From: Dermatophagoides farinae
Lineage: Eukaryota > Arthropoda > Arachnida > Sarcoptiformes > Pyroglyphidae
DNA length: 64,000 nucleotides
Assembly: GCF_024713945.1 (NCBI RefSeq)
Contig: NC_134678.1
Span: 7,378,001 to 7,442,000 of the forward strand
Direction: 5' to 3'
This document shows, one piece after another, positions 36,445 to 50,873 of this stretch (its first letter is position 1; the number at the start of each line of letters is the position of its first letter). The position numbers and the translations under genes were made by a program. The notes beneath the pieces were generated by a model, which saw nothing but the letters and a program-made list of their open reading frames with translations, was not told the origin of the DNA and made no database searches.

Positions 36445-39400
36445 AAATTGTATATATTGTATATATATATATAAATATTATACATGCGTAACAATATAAA
36501 TACAGGACACACACATAAAAAAAATTGACACTATTTCAATCCTTGTTGTTCAAATTGTGTTGTATATATTGAATGAAAAAAAAAAAAAAAAATTTTTTGT
36601 TTGTTGCTAGAAACAGGCTCAATTCAATTCTCAATAATGATGATGATGATGAGAGGGAGCGAGAGAATGTGATACAAGGACGCCATAGGTAGTAGTAGTA
36701 GTAGTTAGTGTATATGTGTGTGTGTGTGTGTGTGTTTGGCATTCCAATGACGATATTTTTTTTTTTTTCATTTGCCTCCTCCGCCGCCCGATCCACATGA
36801 TGATGATGTTGATGTTGAATTTTTTTTTTCTTTATGTCTGTTTGATGTATATGTTTCTTTGTGTGTATCTTTGGATGGAAAAAGCAAGCAAGTAAGCAAA
36901 AAAAAAAATCTCAAATTTCTAGCATCCACAATCAATGTGTAAACAACAAAACAAAAAACAAAAAAAAAATGTAGAAAGAGAAAACCAATGATTCTGAAAA
37001 ATCTGATATCAAACGGTAAAGATTGATGTATAAAATTTAATGAATTTTTTTTTCTCAAATTTTTCAATAATGCAAATCATCATCATCATGATCATGATCA
37101 TTTGTTGATTGATTTGATAAATCATAATCGATCGTGAATAAAATTTGAGATATAACAAAAAAAAAACACAAGTGTGTGTGATATTGGATTTCGTTTTTGT
37201 TGTTGTTGTTGTTGTTGTTGTTGACAAGATATGTAGATTTGTTTGTTTGTTTGTTATCATTCATTAACATTTTCATTTGATGATAATGATTGGATGGATG
37301 GATGTATATTCATTTGGATACCATTATTCTCGTGTTGAATTGTTGTTGAAAGTTTATTGGTTGATCGAATTGAATTTTTATTGATAGTCGTGTGTGTTTT
37401 AACCAGATGAAATTTTTGATTATTTATCCAGATATTCACACATTTGTACAACATTCATTAAATTTTTTTTCGATTGATTTTAATTTTATTGATGATGTAG
37501 CAACAACAACAACAACAACAATCAACCAACCAAAACAACAACAACAACAACAACGACACTGTTTATAGAAACAGTGAAAAAAAAACATTTATTATTTATA
37601 ATCAAAAATCAAGGACAAACCATGATGATGATGATGATGACAACTCTACAACCAAACACAATCAGCAACAACAACAACAACAACAACAACAAACAGTCAT
37701 CCATTCATTCATTTATTCATCCATCAAATAATGATGATTATTTAAAAAAAAAATAACGGAGAAAAGAACCGAAAAAAACACAAACACACACACAAATAAT
37801 TCTGGTAATTTCAAGTTGTCCAAAAACCAAATATTTTCGATTTTTTTTTATATAAACAACAAGTAACAACCAGTAAAAATGTTTGATGAGACATACACAC
37901 ACACACACACAGACATGATACTATGACGACGACTGACAGTATGTGATTGGGAAAAAAAACGACGACGATATGAATTAGTGAGAAAAAAAAACAACACAAA
38001 ATCAAAATCAAAACAATCACCACAATTAGTTAAAATAAACATTTAGTTTTTGTCAATTCACTAAAAATCCATAGATCATGAAAAAATCCCAGAAAACTAG
38101 ATTGTACTGGATTCAAATTTTTTTTTGTTGTGCTTCTGAAAAAATTTCAAAAACAAATTGATTAAAATGATACATATGAATCTATAACTTATCAGAAACA
38201 ATCAACACAACAGATTATCTCATCAATACGACATTTTTGAACATTCATCCAGTGTTCGTGTGAAGATATTATAGATCAAAAATTGTGATAATCGATAATA
38301 ATCCTATATATGTAAAGTGTGGTCCTGAAGAATTTTCAAAGTTTTTTTGCTGAAACAATTTGTAATTGTAAACCTATAGATAGAAAATGTTGAGAAAAAC
38401 AATCGAACGGCCGAAACAATCAATTTAATCAAAAAAATTAATCGAAATTAGATGAAAATGTTATGCTGGTTAGGTTGGTAAGGTTGGTTAGGTTACCAAA
38501 ATCACAAGATTATGGCCATTGACCAATATATATGGTGAAAAAAAACCGCCGTTTACATTAACATTCGTACAAGCGCTTTTTCGCTTATTTTTTTTCATTT
38601 ATTCGCTTAAATTATAGTGTGCATGTCTATGTGTGTGTGTGTGCATTCAATAAGCCGCCGTTCAATTTTCTTGCTTATGCTGCACATATACATGTGAATG
38701 GCATGTTCAATCTCAGTGGCGTTTTTTCTCTCCATCATAATCATCATTGTGTTTGGATGTTTCATTTCAAAATCGATTCATAATCGACAAATCAACGATA
38801 ATCAATCAGATTCATGGAATTTTTAATTCGAATCAATTAATGGAACCAATAAAATCTATAAACAAAACCGCAAAAAAACGTACTATATACACACATTTCA
38901 AATTTGGATTTTTTTTCCTGTTAAATTGTGAATTTTGATTTGAAATTTGACAAAAAAAAAAACAACACAAAAAAAATCACTGAATGACTATAATTATATA
39001 GGGTTGTAATTCCAAATTCCAATTTCATCATTGATCAGCATATCAGTCATTGTTTTTGGTTTTCAAATGTTTCACACAATGATCGTTGGTGTTTTTTTTT
39101 TGTTTTGTGAATATAAATGAAAATATTTCCCAATCATCCATTCGATGATGATGATGATGATGATGATAAATGGGTACTGTTTTCATTTAGACATGAAATT
39201 CGTGGAAAAAACATTTTTAGATGGCCACGAGTTCAAAGTTTGTTGGTGGTTATCCTGAAAACGATGATGATGATGATGATGATGATGTGAAGAACCTGAA
39301 ATCTTGAAGAAAGAAAGATTTGCATTACTTGCCCCAAAATACACACACACACACACACACACACATTCTTTCCATTCTAGCTACCTATCTATCTATCTAT

Positions 39401-42400
39401 CTCATCTATCTATTTAGTCACGTTCGTTCGTTCGTTCGTTCGTTTGTTCATTTGTTCGTTCGGCCGCTTGATGATGAAATTCATTTCTTCTTCATTCAAT
39501 GAATTTTTTTTTCCTTCTTGAATGTTATTTCGTACACACACACACAAACATCTCACATTTGACCTTTGACTGTTTGCTATGTCTTTATGTTTGTTATCTT
39601 TATAACGATCCGTTTCGTTATGTGTTTTCAAAATGTTGTTATGGAATTCAAAAAAGAAAAAGAAAAAGGAAAGTTTCCATTTCTTGGGAAAATTCAACAT
39701 TTGAAAACCAAGACCCACACGTATAAACAGAGAGAGAGTGTGTGTGTGAGAGAGAGAAAGTGACAGATTAAAGATTGACAAATGATGATATGGTCATCTT
39801 GTCCGAATTTATTCAGAATTATCATCGAGAAAAAAAATGAAAATGAAAGAATTCATGATGATTACACAGAGCTATATATCAATTGATTGATTTGATCGTT
39901 TCTGCCATCGATTCAATCGGATTTTGACTTTATCGCTTGGTTTTCTTGTTTTCGATCCAATTTTTGCCAGAAATTTAGTAAAGAAAAAATCTAATTATCA
40001 CATTTGTTCCAGGATCATGAATATTCACACCATACACACACACACACTCATTAACATGGACATGCAAACCGCGCGCGCGACCATGATGGAAAAAAAAACA
40101 CAGGAGGCAATTGAAAAAAAACGACCACGGCGACGACGACGACTCGCGCGACTCTATAAAAATCTTATTTCGTTTTTTTGTTGCATTTTTTCTATTTATT
40201 CAAATTGATTGATTGATTTTGCTCATTTTTCTGGCCCAATCATTTTTTCCCATTGTTCAGTCGTTCATTTGGCAATTTTATTCCCGTCTTAAATTGATTA
40301 AATGGAGAAGAATTTTGAAAAAAAACTGAAAAAAATCTTTCAGAATTTTTAAATTTCTCACAGTAAAATTTTCTTCAAGTTTTTTTTTTATTGATTTCAA
40401 ATCAAATTCCATAATCAATCCGAAAATCAATGATGATGATCCAATAATAAGGTGGTGGTTTTTATCGATTTTTTCCCATCCATCAACTTTTCCTCTGTAT
40501 TTTGAAAAGATTGTTTGACCATTCACAATGTCCAGCAAACAAATGTGGAAAAAAACATGACATGAATTCCTTACTCACATTTCACCGATTGGCCATGAAT
40601 GACACTTTTGTCGCCAGGTTCATTTGTCCACCACCGGCACCACCACCACCACCATCAACAACAACAGACCAAATAACCAATAATTTTCAACATTCAAAAT
40701 GTCGAAAATGCTGTCAAATCTTTCTCTTTTTTTTCATTTATTTTTTTTTTACTTGGTCGATATTTAGGGATCAAATGTTTTTACCCATACCCAATTATTT
40801 GGTCCTTTCAAGATTCAATCTAGACAACAAAAAGTCAGCACAAACAAAATCTGTTTGTGTGTGTGTGTGTGTGAAAGAGAGGGAGAGGAGAACATGAAGG
40901 AAACGAAAGGTGTTTTTGACAGGTCCCGTTTTTTTTCTCGGTCCGCTTTTCATCGTATGTCACTCTTTTCTCTCTCTCTCTCTCTCGCTCTCTATCTATG
41001 GCTGTGCTCTGCTGATAATGTACACCCAATTTAAAAAAATTGTAATTGTGTGACCCATCGTGATTGGTGACACATATGTGCTGGTTGGATCGATCTTTGG
41101 TCGGTTTTTTCGTTGTCATTGTTCAACAATTATGGATATCTAATTCTAGCTATTTTGACAATAATGAATCCAAAATTGAAAACTAGATAATTGAACAACT
41201 AGCATCGTGTAAACAACAACAACAGCCAACACATCATCATCATCATCATCATCATTGAAGCGAAACAAACCAAACATGGAAAAAATCATGATCATCATAT
41301 TGAGTATATGTGGCGGTTGTTTCACACACACATACACACACACGCAGTACATAAAAGAATGGAAGAAAATTACTTTTCTGTTCATCATCATTATCAGCAA
41401 AACAAAACAAAACAAAAAAAAATTTCCAGAAAATTTATCTGCCGAATGCCTTTAGGCAACAATGATGATGATGATGATGATCAGGGTATTCTATTTTGAA
41501 TGAACGTAGAACTTGAATTCATTGAAAACGATGAACAAGAGATACGAGTTTTCATTCTATTCATTCACTCAATTCACATACACACACACACGGGGTAGAT
41601 TTGCTTTTTTTTCTTCTTTTTTTCCATTTCAAGTGTCGTTACTTTATTTTATCACTGACGAAACAGTCAATTATTAACTTTTTTTATTATTATTTCGGCA
41701 TACTTATCTCTTTGTGTGTGTGTGTGTGTGTCTTAGTGAACTGAGAACTTTTTTTTTATACAAGTTAAAATAGCCCAAGATGACAATGATGATGATGACC
41801 AACACTGTGTGTGCGTGTGTGTGTGTATCCAGTGTGTAAAATCAGAGTGAGAGAGTTGAAGTTAATTTATTATTTAGTATATACAGGCTAATTTGGTTTT
41901 TTTTTTCTTTTGCAATTCTGGTCACCCAAAACAACACACACACACACAATTGGTGACAATTAATTTTGAGGTAAAATTGATATGTTCCATATTAATTATA
42001 ATCAATGTGTGTGTGTGTGGGTGTGTCCCTGACTATTGGACCATTCGTCATTGAAGAAATATATTCACCCCCCACAAATATTGATTTATTCATTATCAGC
42101 AAGCCCTATATATATATGTGTGTGTGTGTGTTTAATCTCTCTATAGCGAGAGGAGAGTTTTATTTTTTTATTTCATTTTTTTTTCATTCGATTTCGATCC
42201 AAAACAAAACGACAACAACAATATCAACAACAACAATGAGAAACATTGGCGAAAAAAAAAACATCATCGGATTCATTCATTCGTTTGGATTCTTTTCATC
42301 ATTCAAATAATGATGATGATGATGATGACGCAGCAGACAACCAAATATAGTATATATCATTTTACATATAGATTGCTGTAATAAATTCTTATTCACTACC

Positions 42401-44030
42401 TACCTCCCTCCTTTATACACCCATCCATCCATTCATCCATAATTATCTAACTATCTATCTATCTATATATAAATGAAAGATGAACATACTCCCTCCGCTC
42501 CTTATGTCTATGTGTTGAATTATACTTCTACCACCATCACCACCAGTAGCCACTACTACAAATTTCTATATACATACCAAATTTTTTTTTGGATGATGAT
42601 TTGATCTTTTAAAACAATTGGGTATTGTGCCATATTTTATATATGTTGATCTATATTATTAATGGAAAAATCATCATCATTATCAACGGATCTGTAATGT
42701 TTTTTTTTTTTTTTTTTTTGATTGAAATTCATTTCTCTAATCATCACGAAATAGCCAAAGCTCACGCATTCAGAGAAAAACAACAACAATACACATCGTT
42801 GTCGTCGTAGTTTTAACTGAACGAGAAAAGGAAACGAAACAACGAAAAATGGCCAGAAAAACTATTCAGAACAACAACAACAACAATGATGATGACGAGA
42901 AAAAATTGTGTGTGCATGGATCCTTTTTTCTTCCTTTTATTTTTTCGTTTCTCGTTTCTCGTTCATCAAATTCAATGCAGGCAGCCAAATTTCAGCTTCA
43001 GCACACACAAATACACACACACACAGAAAATCCTCCACCACCAACACCAGGCACTACACTTCGAAAAAAAAACCACCATCATCATTATCATCATTGCCAA
43101 GTTTTTTCCCCTTGCTGCTGTTGTTGTTGTTGTTTGATTTGATTTGATTTGAAATGAACGACGAGACGAGTCAAAGTCCGTATACGTATATATATAAATG
43201 TCCACATATATAATGTATGATTATATATTAACTAGTCATAATTTTATGTACATTATCATATACAATCAAAATAGTTTATTGTCCTTATAAATATAATATA
43301 GCCATGTATAATTTTACATTTGCAATATAAACACAAGTGTGTACGAAAAAAAAAACGAGTCACATCATGTTGTCGTTATCGTGGCCTGCTGCCGCCATCA
43401 TTGTTGTTGTTGTTGTTGTTAATAACACACAGAAAAAAAAAATTTTACAACTCCACCGACCATTATATTTTGAATGAATTTAAAATGGTTGTATCCACCA
43501 CCACCACCACCACCACTATCTGGCCCTGGCCAACAACAAAAAAAAAATCAGCCTGGTCTTTGAAGGATGGCCGCTGTTGTTAATGTTGAAACACTCAATT
43601 TTGGATCTGACATTTTTTTTTTCGTTCGTTCGTTTGGTTGATTGCCATTGTGTGCGTGTAAAAGAGATGTAGATTTTTTTTTTTGGTGTGGTGTGTGTGT
43701 GTCTGTGTGTGTGTTCAGGATGGCTGGTTTAGATCAGTACCAGGGTGGACAGTGATAACAAAGTGAAAGATGATGATGGTGGTGATGCTGATGGTGGTGG
43801 TGGAGGTGGATGTTGAGAAGAGAAAATTAAAAAGCTAGTTTTATGTGTTGGAAATAGATCTTTTGTGTTGTGTGTGTTGTGTGTCTATGTAGAGGGAAAT
43901 CAAGCAAGCAAAGAAAAGAATGGAATGGAATGGAAAAATGATTGTTATTGCTGAATTTTTTTATTTTTATTTTTAATTTTGATAGATACGCGAATGCTAT
44001 AATCGAGGACAAACATACAAACACATATGC

Positions 44031-44054
44031 ACACACACACACACACACACACAC
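44031..44054. repeat. (AC)12 microsatellite
   Basis: Pure AC dinucleotide run. Confidence 0.95.
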
Positions 44055-45312
44055 CACAACCTAACCAGACCAAACCAAAAAAAAAAAAAAACTAACGCTA
44101 ACGCAAATCAACCAAAGGAAACTAAAAATTGACAATGATTTAAATGAATGGGCAACTTGTGACAAGAAACCGAAGAAACAGACAAAAATTGGACAGATTG
44201 TACACAACGAACGAAAAAAAACCAGTAGTAGTAGATTCCATCATCATAGTAATTGGTTTTTGGTTTTTTAGAAAATTTTCAAAAATAATTCGATATTGAG
44301 GTGCACACATCACATCATTATTTCGTTTGAATCGATAGAAAAGAAAAAACGCCCGCCATTAATAATAATAAGTGATGATGAATGAATGAATGTAGAAACG
44401 AAGCCAGAAAAAAAAATTTGGCAAAGCGCCAATCAAAATAGCATCGTCATGTTGTTGCATCAAAAAAAAAAAAAAAAAATGCTATGGTCATCCATTTGTG
44501 ACTTGTCGAGTGAATGAATGGTAGCCCCCTTTTCCATTTTTTTTTTGAATTAACAAACTACTTGTCAACTAACACACTACATCCACAATGCAGTGTTCAC
44601 ACACAGACACAGACGAACACACAATACTATAGAGAAACGTGGATAACAAAACAAAAAAAAAAACATTTCGATTGAATATAAAAGATAAACCAAGACCAAA
44701 ACCAAAAAAAAATGATGATGTTTATTGATGAATATGCCAGTGAATGGCTGCTTCTGCTTGCAATTCATTTCATTTCGTTTCGTTTGGTTCACTTATTAGT
44801 TCATTCACAAGTTGATATTGATGATGTGTGTGTGTGTGTGTGTGTGTATGTAGGTTTGTGCAATGGAAAAACTGGGTGGTGGCTGGCTGGCTGGCTGTCC
44901 AACGATTTATGTATATATTACATGAGATTAAATCGATAGATACAGGCTAGCGATAGCGATGTTTTTTTTTTATTTTTATTTTGCAGCCAATTTAAATATC
45001 AACTTTTGGTTCATGGGTCATTAATAAATAAAATTACATTCTGAAAAGAGGTGTGTCATATGTGCGACTGTGTGTACTGCATTAAGAATTACACCTGTGA
45101 TTCATTGAATTGATTGAATGAAATTTTTTTTTCATTTTTTTTTTAATAAATATTTTGTAATATGCGAAATGGAAAACAAAGAAAAAAAACAGCTGTTGTC
45201 CCTCTATATATCATTCTTTCACATCATCATCATCATCATCAGTGTGTGTGTGTGATTAATGCCCACCATCAAGCAAGAAGTAAAAAAAATTTAGCCCTGG
45301 CAATTGGTTACC

Positions 45313-45348
<36 letters not shown>
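45313..45348. repeat. (ATG)12 microsatellite
   Basis: Pure trinucleotide run of 36 bases, the longest uninterrupted (GAT)-type tract I saw outside genes. Confidence 0.95.
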
Positions 45349-45841
45349 GCCTTCTAATGTTTGCCATCATCATCATCCATGATCATCATTTTGAAATATA
45401 TTCGTTGTAGTTGTATAGTCGTCGTCGTTGTCGTCATCATCATCATCATCATCAATTTAAAATCGCTTGAAGCCAAAGCGCCATCAAGTCTGCCCATCAT
45501 CATTGATGATGATGATGATCATTCCATTTGATGGCATTATACACAATGATGATTTGTTGTTGGAATAAATTGAATGAATGAATGAATAAGAAGCTCTACG
45601 AAAAACAAACAAACAAACAAATGTATGGTGTGTGTGTGTGTATCGATTTATCGAGCGTAAAAAAATTGAATTCAAATTCAATCACCATGAAATGAAAGAA
45701 AACATCAAAGTTGCAGTTCTTGACGATATGAATATGTTAGCAATTGAAAAAATGATTTTTATTCAATTAAAAATTTTTCAGTGTGTGTGTGTGCGTGTTC
45801 ACGTTTTTTTTGTTGTTGGCCAACATTATAGATTTCAATTT

Positions 45842-46330
45842 TCAGACTAAAAACAAAACAAAACAAAATGATGATGACGTTGTGTATTTTGGATCGTTGT
45901 TTTTGCTAGCCAGAATCCATATATCATGTACATCATCGAACCGAATTAGATTCGTTTCAAAAAAAAACATCCATGCATTTTTTGTTAAACTAACGTATTT
46001 GACTAAACGTTTCCCCTTAACGTCATCAGTCCAAGATATCTCGTAAAATTTTTGTTTCAGTTTAGCAATTGACGTTGTAGAATTTCCTTCGTGAAACAAT
46101 CTCAGTTTCTTGAACATCTGATTCGGTGTTTGACATCCAATGATTCGTTGATGATTTATATCATCCAGAGACTTCGATAAAATCATCTTTGCTTTGAAAT
46201 TCTTGACATAACAGGATAATCATCTTGGTATCACATTCCATAAGTCTTGACTTTTCAAAACGCACTCAAAATTTCAAATAACCATCTTCAAATACGTTGA
46301 ATCAGTTAAGATGCATGAAGAGGCCATGTT
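45842..46330 (-). mobile_element. Decayed Ty1/copia-type gag fragment
   Basis: On the minus strand, an open frame at 45842-46186 resembles the UBN2-type gag of copia retrotransposons: AKMILSKSLDDINHQRIIG, then KKLRLFHEG and LVKYVSL. Upstream (to about 46270) the same frame continues with LKSQDLWNVI, typical of this gag, but an in-frame stop interrupts it. No protease, integrase or reverse transcriptase follows. It is a broken, non-autonomous remnant, reported without reconstruction. Confidence 0.6.
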
Positions 46331-47031
46331 AACACGTGTTAACTCAAAGTGAGCAGAAAATAGAATAAATTTATTATCGCTAGCTGACCACGTTCATAGA
46401 AAACGTTACCACCGTTACAGCAATAAATAATTTCCATTTTAGGACCATGTTCTATGCACAGTGATGCCCATAATCTGATAAACTAACGTATTAAGACTGA
46501 ATATAACACAAGCAAGTAGCAAAGCAAAGAAAAGTTCATAATGATCGCCAGAACCTCCTTATAGTGCTTTAGATTATATAATTTAACTTGGTTATTTGTT
46601 TTTTTTGTTGGTGGTCATTGTTGATGATCCATTTGTTGAAAAGAAATTACCGGAAACAATTGAAACAAAATTCAAACGGATGTAACAAATAAATATTTTG
46701 GAGAAACCACAAGCAGCAAAATTCAGTACAAAATCTAATTGATCAGGCTATAGGCATCACTGTGCATGGAACATGGAACCAAAATGGAAATTATTTATTG
46801 CTGTAACGGTGGTAACGTATTCTATGAACGTGGTCAGCCAGCGCTAATAACACCGGATTTTGGGTAGGTGGTGTTCACGTGGTGCTTGTTAGAGAGAAAA
46901 ATGTTTTGTCTTTGTTATAACGTCATTTCTGAATAATCAATATGGTATTTATTATTTTGTATTGTATGACATTGATGAAGGTTCAAAAAATAAATTTATT
47001 CTATTTTCTGCTCACTTTGAGTTAACACGTG
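46331..47031. repeat. Large imperfect inverted repeat (LTR or fold-back element remnant)
   Basis: The left arm (about 46331-46478) and right arm (about 46749-47031) are reverse complements over most of their length. Outer ends share AACACGTGTTAACTCAAAGT-like sequence and inner ends share GGCATCACTGTGCAT-like sequence. The right arm holds about 140 extra bases (about 46850-46985), bounded in the left arm by short TTATT microhomology, so the left arm probably lost them. About 270 bases separate the arms. Gag-like remnants lie on both outer sides, reading outward, which fits two opposed LTR-type fragments sharing one terminal repeat. Confidence 0.65.
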
Positions 47032-47106
47032 CTCAATTTATTTCATTCTTGTTTATTTGCTAATTTGTTATTTTCTTGATAAAAAAATTAATTTTGATTT
47101 TGAATG

Positions 47107-47560
47107 ACCATCATGTCGGCAACTAGTGCCAAGAGTAAATTGTCAGTGATTCGTGGAACTATCACAAAATTCTACCATGGGGTGGAATCTCGTACCTTGC
47201 CATGTATGAAAGAAAAAAATGGATCGAAATAAGCAATTTGTGAAGAATATAATATGCTTATTGAAGAAAAAATTGATTGATTCCTTGGTGTCTATGTACA
47301 ATACAGAAGATAAAATTAAAAAGATCAAATCGTATGTGGCTAAAATTAAGGTGATTTGAGATTTTTTTTGATTCGAAAATCAAGATCATACTGGTTGTAA
47401 TATGCCGAAAGTTACCATTAAATTTGATGGGGAAAAAAGAAAAATTGGCTGTCCTTTCGTGAATTATTTGTTTCAATTTCATCTAATTCAAAATTATCTG
47501 AAATTAAAAAAAAATTTCAACTATTACGACAATCAATGCCGTTTTTTTTAACATTTCTTT
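47107..47560 (+). mobile_element. Decayed BEL/Pao-type gag (DUF1759-like) fragment
   Basis: On the plus strand MSATSAKSKLSVIRGTITKF opens a frame interrupted by stops. Further on, PKVTIKFDG in one frame and SFRELFVSISSNSKLSEI in another resemble the conserved block of BEL/Pao gag regions. The frame changes and stops show it is dead. No downstream polymerase domain is recognised. Confidence 0.45.
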
Positions 47561-48850
47561 TTCAATGTTAATCCTACACTGAAGAATGTAGAATGGATTT
47601 TGCCAAATTTCAATAAAAGAAAAATTGGTTAAACAATTGGTTAATAAACAACCAACTAGACCCTGTTCCAAATCGGGCATCCAAACAAATTATACATTTT
47701 TTCGTATCGTACACCACCGCGGATACATTCGTCAAAATTGAATTTAACAAAATTTTAAACAAACTTTTACATTTTATGAAAATACATTTTTGAATTTTAT
47801 TAGTATACAATGTCAAAGCATGAACATCATCTCATAGTTCATACGACAACTCGATATTTGAATAATATCCAATTGGAACAATTATTCGCACGTACCGAAT
47901 TGAAATTGGAAATGACAAAAATAATCATGACGTCTTTCCCCTAGAAAAAAAGACCGTTTGCAGCATAAAGAATGTCCTATATGAACAGTTTTTTTTGTGA
48001 ACAACTCAAAAAACACATTTTTTTACACATTCTTTTTTGTCTAAAAATAATAAAAATCGTTTGTTTTTGAAAGTCCGAATCACATTTTTTTTCAAACATA
48101 CCCTATTTATCAAACAAAATTAGAGTAGCAGCTTGAATTTCTTTGTCACCAAATTTTTCATGTCGTTATATTTTTTTTTTACTGATGCTTAAGATTGCTT
48201 CATCAAATACTTCATTGTGTTATGGTATTTACGAACAGACTCCCTTGTATATTTCATAATTCAATTACTACTTTGTCTTAGTAGTCTTGCCTATTTTAAC
48301 TCTTTTCTATTTCAACCGAGAATGTTGATGAGAAAAACGAGCATGTTTTCCAATCGTCAATTCCGATTCAGACACACAGATTAACACAGAACACAGAACA
48401 CGATCATCAAGTCAAGTTCATTAAAATGGATGTCCAAATTTCGAATTGAATAACATGACAAGATCGAAAGTTATTGAACGAATCACAATGAACAGTCGGA
48501 AGAATGTCGCGTGATGAAATAAAAACATTCCTAATTGTAAGTATTCGACACCAATTTTCAATACTAATATTAGATGTAACTGAAAAATTTTTTTTTATCT
48601 CGTTCATAGGTAAAAGAATTCGCTAAATTCATAGATCAAATTTGGGTTTTGTATTCATACAAAATTCACTGGAAACAAGCGATTCTCATTCTGAATGATG
48701 AATTTGAAAAATTATGTTTTTTGTCAAACTTCATATCAATCAGCAATTTCAAAGTCAAAAATTGTTTCAGTAATTTTTTTTCCTATTTTTCATATCAACA
48801 AAGTAATCCCACGTCAAATATTATTATTCTTTAATGAAATCAATATTGAC
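47561..48850. other. Unique-sequence tract, probable transposon debris
   Basis: This stretch has almost no microsatellites, unlike its surroundings, and short frames broken by stops. It adjoins the BEL/Pao-like remnant and may be its decayed continuation, but no motif is certain. Confidence 0.35.
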
Positions 48851-50837
48851 ATTCACATCATTGGAATTGAAAGAATTTCATGTTATCAATCTCAACAATT
48901 GGTAGCAGAGTGTGGTTTGATTTTGATTAATCATAACAAATTCACAATTCTTGTTTATATTTTTTCCATTGTATTTTTTTGTTTTTTTCATATCTTTAAA
49001 TTGTCACAAACTGACCATATTCAAATGTTTTTCTGATAAATTTTAATTTTAATATATTTTATTAAATGACCAATGACCAATTTCATTCAATTACTGATCA
49101 ACCATTTAACCAATCAATAATCACTGGTTAAACTCTGACACTTGAAACACTAGCAAATTTTTTTTTTCATATAACATACACTCACATAAAGCTCACAAGC
49201 AGTAGACAAAACACACACATTGCAGGCATGGCATGACATGTGTATGTGTGTATACACAGCACAGAAGTCATTAAGGCTATACGGTGGAAATATACGCAGG
49301 GAAAAAAAAACTCCACCCATTCAAATGATTTTGTGTGTGTATTGTATGTGTGTGTGTGTGTGTGTGCGTTTTTCTATGTGTGTTCTACACTAGTTTATAT
49401 GTTTTTGGTGGATAAATAAAAAAAAAAAAAACGATGATGATGGCGGGAATCATGAATTTTTTTTCAATTTTTCTGTTAACCAACCAATATATATATAATG
49501 AGATTGTAACAACAATTTTGTAACAATCCGGTATTTATGTACACTGAAGGATCATTCATAGACACTGTTACAGCAATCATCATCATCATCATCATCATTT
49601 AATTTATTTGTACTGTAAAATAATGATAACTTGACATTGAATTAATTTAACTTTTGGCAATCAGGATTTTTGTTATCAAACCAGGAGAAAATTTTATCAA
49701 ACCAAAAAAAAAAAATAATGATTTATGACATCCGTGATGAGAAAAGAAAAACTATAATGTGAAAAAAATGGCCAAATAAATCCAGATTTTATTATTCAAT
49801 CATCAATTGTGATCAACGATAATTTCTATGGAAAATATTTCCATTTTTTGGATTGAAACAAAAAATTTGCAATGTGAAACTATAAATGAGACAATAAAAA
49901 AAATGCCATCATTGTCAACGAAAAACACAAAAAAAAAAATACCAGACAGATGGATAATCTAGCTGTCTGGGATTAATAATAAAATCCCTGAAATACAAAA
50001 ACCATCATCAGTTATCATCAGATCAATCATCATCATTGATGATGATTATCATGGTGGCAAAATAGATTTGTTTGAGAGTTTTGATCTATCGTAATTTATT
50101 AATTGTAAAAGAAAAAAATAGTGAAAAAAAACCATTTGCAAAAAAAAAAAAAAATTCATACAATACAAGTACCACAGCATAGTATGAAAATGGTGCACCA
50201 ATATTTGTTGTGAGTCGATGCGTGAGAAAAAAAAAGCAAAAAAATTTCGATACACAACCATTTTAATAATTAATAATAATAACAACGATAATTCTGTTGA
50301 ATAATCGATAAATTTTTTTTTGCATAGAACAATGACATCGAATGGAAAAAATGGAGAAATAAAATCACCTATATATCCCAACCATAGAGGTGGAAATAGA
50401 TGATGATATTGTAAAGAACAAATAGCTCGAGGTTAAAATGGATTTGGCAATTTTTTTTTTGTTGTTGTTCATATTCCCATTGGACCGTTTTTCACATTTA
50501 TCAACAACAACAACAACAAATCAGATTGATGGTGTTTTTACAGATAAAATCACTATTTTGATTCTTATGTGATTAGATTCATTTTTCTTGTTTTATAGCA
50601 ATTGTTGGGAAATTTTCTGGGGAAAAAAATTTTCGGAAATTTTTTTTTTGAAAAAAATCGATTTTTCAAATGCATAAGAAACAAGATTGAGATGGATGAG
50701 AAAAAAAAATCTAAACCATTTTGATCAAGATAATTTGACCTCCTGTTGTGAATGATAATATCGTAGATGGTATAAAAATAGGATAAAACTACCGATTCCA
50801 AACGGAATTCGTTATCGTTACAGTCGATTAGGAATTT

Positions 50838-50873
<36 letters not shown>

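Larger units (their letters stand above)
34141..36500. other. Gene-poor tract, part 2, with promoter-like motifs
   Basis: Repeats include (CAGC)n near 34235-34256, (GAT)n near 34449-34469 and a GC-rich (CGA)n block near 35740-35777 that produces an artefactual poly-Arg frame. Less repetitive patches lie at 34500-34820 and 35090-35480. The second holds AAGATGGCG (about 35447) and, on the minus strand, TATAAAG upstream of a short ATG-to-splice-donor stretch. Confidence 0.4.
36501..45841. other. Gene-poor tract, part 3, dominated by simple repeats
   Basis: Numerous (TG)n/(CA)n, (GAT)n, (CAA)n, (ATCT)n (about 39387-39413) and (CGTT)n (about 39421-39444) tracts occur, along with poly-A/T runs. 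A TTAGG-like stretch (GGTTAGGTTGGTAAGGTTGG) is at about 38467-38486. A GC patch with CGCGCGCG is near 40071. Many open frames exist but all are low-complexity, with no domain or consistent splicing. Confidence 0.5.

Noticed and set aside
36043-36512. Overlapping minus-strand frames rich in Phe, Leu and Ser resembling membrane proteins
   Set aside because: They arise from purine-rich repeats (AAAG/GAGA) read in reverse; there is no conserved pattern or splicing.
42849-43205. Several overlapping frames on both strands near 43 kb
   Set aside because: They are low-complexity (HTHTH, LLLL) from CA and TTG repeats, with no start context or family.
45842-47560. An intact, active LTR retrotransposon
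   Set aside because: Stops and frame changes interrupt the gag-like pieces, and no protease, reverse transcriptase or integrase domain is seen.
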